Source: Burkholderiaceae bacterium (lineage in GTDB: Bacteria > Pseudomonadota > Gammaproteobacteria > Burkholderiales > Burkholderiaceae). Taken from it: DNA of 10,425 nucleotides. Shown here piece after piece: positions 6,801-10,425 of the stretch (its first letter is position 1; the number at the start of each line of letters is the position of its first letter). The translations under genes were made by a program, and so were the position numbers. Below the pieces are notes generated by a model that was not told where the DNA came from, ran no database searches, and saw nothing but the letters and a program-made list of their open reading frames with translations. The DNA is taken from contig JAGOCV010000127.1 in NCBI GenBank assembly GCA_017998575.1, positions 1-10,425 on the forward strand, given 5' to 3'.

Positions 6801-7529
6801 TCAGAAGGAGAAGCGCGAGGGTTCGGCGAAGTTCTGCAGGCGCGGTGCGACCACGTCCCAGGGCGTGGTGGTGGCAAACGCTGCATCGCCCGTGCGCGTG
6901 ACGAAGGTGGCGTGCATCATGGGCTGGTGGCCCACGATGGCGGCCAGGCGGCCCCCCACCTTCAGCTGGGCCAGCAGGGCGGGCGGCACCTGGGCCACCG
7001 AGCCGCTGAGCACGATGACGTCGAAGGGGCCATCCACCGAGACATCGCGCGACCCGTCGGCCTGGCGCACCTCGACATTGCTGATGCCGGCGCGCTGCAG
7101 GTTGGCCCGGGCCGTCTGCGCCAGTTCGGCCGACAGCTCCAGCGTCAGCACGCGTTGCGCGCGGCGCGAGAGCAGGGCGGCCATGTAGCCCGAGCCGGTG
7201 CCGATCTCGAGCACCTTCTCGTGCGGCTTGACCTGCAAGTCCTGCAGCAGGCGCGCCTCGACGCGCGGTGCCAGCATCACCTGGCCTGTGCGGACGGCTT
7301 CCTCGGTGTCGGCCAGCAGGGGCAATTCCATGTCGGTGAAGGCCAGCGCGCGGTGCGCGGGCGGCACGAAATCCTCGCGGCGCAGCGTGGAAAGCAGCTC
7401 CAGCACGTCGGCTTTGAGCACGTTCCAGGGGCGGATCTGCTGCTCGATCATGTTGAAGCGGGCCTGCTCGACGCTCATGGTGGCTGCACTGCCGTGCGTG
7501 CCGGCGTCGGTGATCGGGGTGGTGCTCAT
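6801..7529 (-). CDS. Pcm-like SAM-dependent methyltransferase (protein-L-isoaspartate O-methyltransferase family, divergent)
   Basis: The 242-residue product has the PCMT fold: a helical N-terminus (ARFNMIEQQIRPW, 23-35), then FVPPAHRALAFTDMELPL (54-71), and a Rossmann SAM site VLEIGTGSGY at 106-115, nearly identical to that of E. coli Pcm. Downstream are FDVIVLSGSVAQVP and VGGRLAAIVG, equivalent to the family's later motifs. True Pcm repairs isoaspartyl residues in aged proteins. Here the conserved GQTISQP substrate signature is replaced by GQVMLAP at 82-88, with a few extra residues before it, so isoaspartyl activity is in doubt; another methyl acceptor is possible. The start at 7529 leaves 20 nt after the RND permease stop. 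M18 (ATG at 7478) is an equally plausible start, since homologous similarity begins about there. No strong ribosome site marks either. It precedes the rhodanese gene by 19 nt. Confidence 0.85.
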   Translation of the reverse strand: MSTTPITDAGTHGSAATMSVEQARFNMIEQQIRPWNVLKADVLELLSTLRREDFVPPAHRALAFTDMELPLLADTEEAVRTGQVMLAPRVEARLLQDLQVKPHEKVLEIGTGSGYMAALLSRRAQRVLTLELSAELAQTARANLQRAGISNVEVRQADGSRDVSVDGPFDVIVLSGSVAQVPPALLAQLKVGGRLAAIVGHQPMMHATFVTRTGDAAFATTTPWDVVAPRLQNFAEPSRFSF

Positions 7530-7549
7530 GGGGTGCTCGCGAGTAGGGG

Positions 7550-10425
7550 TCAGGACAAACCTTCGATTTTAGGCGCCTGCCCCGGCTGTCGCGCCGGGCC
7601 GCGCAGGCGTCGGCGCAGCCAGGCGGCCAGATCGTCGAGGTAGCAGTACACCACCGGCACCACCACCAGGGTGAGCAGGGAAGAGGTGATCACGCCGCCG
7701 ATCACGGCCTGGCCCATCGGAGATCGCTGCTCCGAGCCTTCGGAGATCGCGAAGGCCAGCGGCACCATGCCGAAGATCATGGCCAGCGTGGTCATCAGGA
7801 TGGGCCGCAGCCGCACGCGTGCGGCCAGCAGCAGCGCGTCGCTGCGCGGCAGGCCGGGCACGGCGCGCCCGGCCTCGTCGGTGTGCGGCGCGCGCGCGCG
7901 GATGGCGAAGTCGACCAGGAGGATGGCGTTCTTGGTCACCAGGCCCATCAGCATCACCACGCCGATGATGGAGAACATCGACACGGTGGAGCCGAACATC
8001 ATCAGCGCCAGCACCACGCCGATGAGCGTCAGCGGCAGCGCGGTCATCAGCGCCAGTGGCTGCAGGAAGCTCTTGAACTGGCTGGCCAGGATCATGTAGA
8101 TGAAGATGATCGCCATGGCCAGCGCCGAGACGGCGTAGCCGAAGGATTCCTGCATGTTCTTGGTCGAGCCGCTGAAGCTGTAGCGGTAGCCCGGCGGCAG
8201 GGCGATCGTGTCCAGCCGCGCGCGGATGTCGGCCGACACCTCGCCGGCCGAGCGGCCGTAGACGTTGGCGTTCAGCGCCACCTCGCGGTTGAGGTCGCGG
8301 CGGTTGATCTGGTTGGGGCCGGTGGACTCGCGCACGTCGGCCACCTGCGAGAGCCGCACGATGCGCGGCGTGCCATCGGCACCCGTCACCGAGAACGGCA
8401 GCCGGCCCAGGTCCTGCGGCGACGTGCGCGCCTCGGGCGCCAGGCGCACGTTGACGTCGTAGGTCTGATCGTCGGGCGCGCGCCAGTTGCCGATGTTGGT
8501 GCCAGCCACTAGCGTGCGCAGCGGGCCGGCCAGCTGCGTGACCGACAGGCCCAGGTCGGATGCGGCGTCGCGGCGCACGTCCACCGCGATGGTGGGCTTG
8601 TCGGCTTTCACGCTCGAATCGAGGTCGACCAGGCCCGGGATGTCGGCGATCTTCGCGCTGACCAGGCGCGAGAGGCGCTCGAGCTCCTTGAGGTCCGGGC
8701 CCTGCAGCGAGAACTCGACCTGCTTGTTGCCGCCCACCGCGTCCAACAGGCCAACGTGGGTCACGGTGATGCCGGGCACCTGGCGCAGGCGTTCGCGCAG
8801 CGCCGCCGAGATCTGGTCGACGTTGCGCGCCCGCGCCTTGCGGTCCACCAGGCGCACGTAGATGGAGGCGTACATCTTGCCCTGCGCATTGCCGGTGTTG
8901 ATGGTGGCCAGCGTGTAGCGCACCTCGGGCGTCTCGCGCACGATGGCCTCCACCTGTTTCGCCTTGGCCTCGGTGGCTTCGATGGACGAGCCCACCGGCG
9001 TGTAGAAGTTGAGCGTGGTTTCGGAGAAGTCGGCCTTGGGCACGAACTCGGTGCCCAGGAGCGGCACCATCACCAGGCTCAGCACGAAGATGGCGATGGC
9101 ACCGAGCACGGTGGCCAGGCGGTGGCCCAGCGACCAGCGCAGAATGGACTGGTAGCCCTCGGCCAGGCGCTCGGTGGCGTCGTCGAACCAGCCGGTCACG
9201 CGACCCACCGTGCGGTCGTAGAAGGTGCGGCGCTCGCCGCGCCGGCCGTGCGCGTGGATGGCCGGGTCTTCCCAGACGGACGAGAGCATCGGGTCGAGCG
9301 TGAAGCTCACAAACATCGAGATCAGCACCGCGGCCACGATGGTCACGCCGAACTCGTGGAAGAACTTGCCGATGATGCCGCCCATGAAGCCGATGGGCAG
9401 GAACACCGCGACGATGGAGAAGGTGGTGGCCAGCACCGCCAGCCCGATCTCCTGCGTGCCGTCCATGGCGGCGGCGAAGGCGCCCTTGCCCATCTGCACG
9501 TGGCGCACGATGTTCTCGCGCACGACGATGGCGTCGTCGATCAGCAGGCCCACGCACAGCGACAGCGCCATCAGCGTCACCATGTTGATGGTGAAGCCGA
9601 ACAGGTACATGAACAGGAAGGTGCCGATCAGCGCGATGGGCAGCGTGAGCCCGGTGATGACCGTCGAGCGCCACGAGTTGAGGAACAGGAAGACGATCAG
9701 CACCGTGAGCAGCGCGCCTTCGATGAGCGTCTGGCGCACGTTGTCGACCGCCACGCGGATCGGCCGCGAGGTGTCGGCGATGGGTTCGAGCCGCACGCCG
9801 GCCGGCAACTGCGGCGTGATCTCGGCCACCGCGCGCGTGAGACCGTCGATGACGGCGATGGTGTTCTCGTCCTGCGCCTTCTGCACCGTGAGCAGCAGGG
9901 TGCGCTGGCCGTTGTAGAGCGCCAGCGTTTCCAGCTCCTGCGCGCCGTCGGCCACGCGCGCGACCTGCTTGAGGCGCACGGGGACGCCCCCGCCGGCTTG
10001 CCCGGCGGCTCCCGATGCCTTGCGGGTGACGATGATGTCCCCGAAGTCCTCGGGCCGCTGCATGCGCGCGTCGATCTGCACCACGCGCTCCTGCGTGGCG
10101 GAGCGGATCGAGCCGACCGGCAGCGCCTGGCTCTCGCCGCGCGCGGCCGCCACCACCTGCTCGGCCGTGACGCCCAGCGCCTCCATCGCCTGCGGGTCGA
10201 GGTAGAGGTTGATCTCGCGCCTGGTGCCGCCCACCAGCGTGACGGAGCCGACGCCGCGTACGTTCTCCAAGCGCTTTCTCAGCACCTGATCGGCCCAATT
10301 GGTCAGCGCAATCGCGGATGGCGCGCTCTTTCCATCGGGCAGAACGGCCAGCGACCACACGGCGCGGCTGGCGGGATCGAAGCGCAGCACGCGCGGCTCC
10401 TTGACCTCATCGCGCAGGCTGGGCC
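7550..10425 (-). CDS. RND efflux permease, HAE-1/AcrB-MdtB type (partial, N-terminus off right edge)
   Basis: This is the inner-membrane, proton-driven pump subunit of a tripartite efflux system. The open frame enters at the right edge without a start: residues SLRDEVKEPRVLRFDP precede the GTG at 10390 and match the family, so that GTG is internal. About 957 residues are visible of an expected 1,030-1,070; roughly the first TM helix and start of the porter domain are missing. TM2-TM6 follow the first porter domain (about 9790-9270). TM4 carries the proton-relay pair DD (codons 9533-9538, GLLIDDAIVV). A second periplasmic domain (about 9040-8170) is followed by TM8-TM12, with the relay lysine in GLVTKNAILLVDFA (codon 7931-7933). 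The essential charged residues are therefore intact. The hydrophobic, drug-type (HAE-1) group fits better than metal pumps, but the substrate is unknown. The stop lies 20 nt before the Pcm-like gene; an adaptor gene is expected upstream, beyond the window. Confidence 0.95.
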   Translation of the reverse strand, partial: PSLRDEVKEPRVLRFDPASRAVWSLAVLPDGKSAPSAIALTNWADQVLRKRLENVRGVGSVTLVGGTRREINLYLDPQAMEALGVTAEQVVAAARGESQALPVGSIRSATQERVVQIDARMQRPEDFGDIIVTRKASGAAGQAGGGVPVRLKQVARVADGAQELETLALYNGQRTLLLTVQKAQDENTIAVIDGLTRAVAEITPQLPAGVRLEPIADTSRPIRVAVDNVRQTLIEGALLTVLIVFLFLNSWRSTVITGLTLPIALIGTFLFMYLFGFTINMVTLMALSLCVGLLIDDAIVVRENIVRHVQMGKGAFAAAMDGTQEIGLAVLATTFSIVAVFLPIGFMGGIIGKFFHEFGVTIVAAVLISMFVSFTLDPMLSSVWEDPAIHAHGRRGERRTFYDRTVGRVTGWFDDATERLAEGYQSILRWSLGHRLATVLGAIAIFVLSLVMVPLLGTEFVPKADFSETTLNFYTPVGSSIEATEAKAKQVEAIVRETPEVRYTLATINTGNAQGKMYASIYVRLVDRKARARNVDQISAALRERLRQVPGITVTHVGLLDAVGGNKQVEFSLQGPDLKELERLSRLVSAKIADIPGLVDLDSSVKADKPTIAVDVRRDAASDLGLSVTQLAGPLRTLVAGTNIGNWRAPDDQTYDVNVRLAPEARTSPQDLGRLPFSVTGADGTPRIVRLSQVADVRESTGPNQINRRDLNREVALNANVYGRSAGEVSADIRARLDTIALPPGYRYSFSGSTKNMQESFGYAVSALAMAIIFIYMILASQFKSFLQPLALMTALPLTLIGVVLALMMFGSTVSMFSIIGVVMLMGLVTKNAILLVDFAIRARAPHTDEAGRAVPGLPRSDALLLAARVRLRPILMTTLAMIFGMVPLAFAISEGSEQRSPMGQAVIGGVITSSLLTLVVVPVVYCYLDDLAAWLRRRLRGPARQPGQAPKIEGLS

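Noticed and set aside
7536..7543. 8-bp palindrome CTCGCGAG in the gap between the RND and Pcm-like genes
   Set aside because: It has no loop and no extension into flanking bases, and palindromes of this size are frequent by chance in DNA of this composition.
7569..10358. A 929-residue open frame in another minus-strand frame of the RND gene
   Set aside because: Its translation is dominated by R, G, A, H and P with no hydrophobic helices. It is a shadow of the permease in GC-rich sequence.
1..10425. Search for mobile elements, CRISPR, tRNA/rRNA, toxin-antitoxin or defence genes
   Set aside because: Nothing supports any of these. Genes are tightly packed housekeeping, envelope, repair and efflux functions with uniform composition.

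Overview
The window is GC-rich, densely coding DNA. Its gene content (AlgC-type phosphomannomutase/phosphoglucomutase, Kdo transferase WaaA, TolC-family channel, HAE-1-type RND pump, Ada-AlkA fusion) and codon use point to a betaproteobacterium, most likely of the order Burkholderiales. This assignment is inferred from the proteins alone. I see no insertion sequence, integrase, phage gene, CRISPR array, tRNA or rRNA, and no composition break. It reads as ordinary chromosome rather than an accessory island.

Layout from left to right. (1) A minus-strand gene runs off the left edge. It encodes an Ada N-terminal methyl-acceptor domain, an AraC-type helix-turn-helix and an AlkA glycosylase in one chain, for repair and sensing of alkylated DNA. 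(2) Diverging from it across a 180-bp gap is a plus-strand algC/manB-type phosphohexomutase, which supplies sugar phosphates for surface polysaccharides. (3) Converging on that is a small outer-membrane beta-barrel gene (minus); a GC hairpin lies in the 48-bp gap. (4) A 120-bp (to the outermost GTG) divergent spacer leads to waaA (plus), which adds Kdo to lipid A. (5) waaA converges with a four-gene minus-strand cluster that enters from the right edge. In transcription order this is an RND efflux permease (5' end outside the window), a Pcm-like SAM methyltransferase, a single-domain rhodanese and a TolC-family outer-membrane channel. The gaps are 20, 19 and 55 nt, so one transcript is plausible. 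An adaptor (membrane fusion protein) would be expected just beyond the right edge.

How the genes fit together: the phosphohexomutase, WaaA, the beta-barrel, the RND pump and TolC all serve the cell envelope or export. Permease and TolC-type channel are the inner- and outer-membrane parts of a tripartite pump. The methyltransferase and rhodanese between them have no obvious pump role. The Ada-AlkA gene is functionally separate.

I do not see a clearly new biological system. The items most worth a second look are a perfect 12-bp hairpin that pairs the stop codons of waaA and tolC with each other, the Pcm-like protein lacking the usual isoaspartyl-binding signature, the enzyme pair inside the efflux cluster, and two possible leaderless starts.
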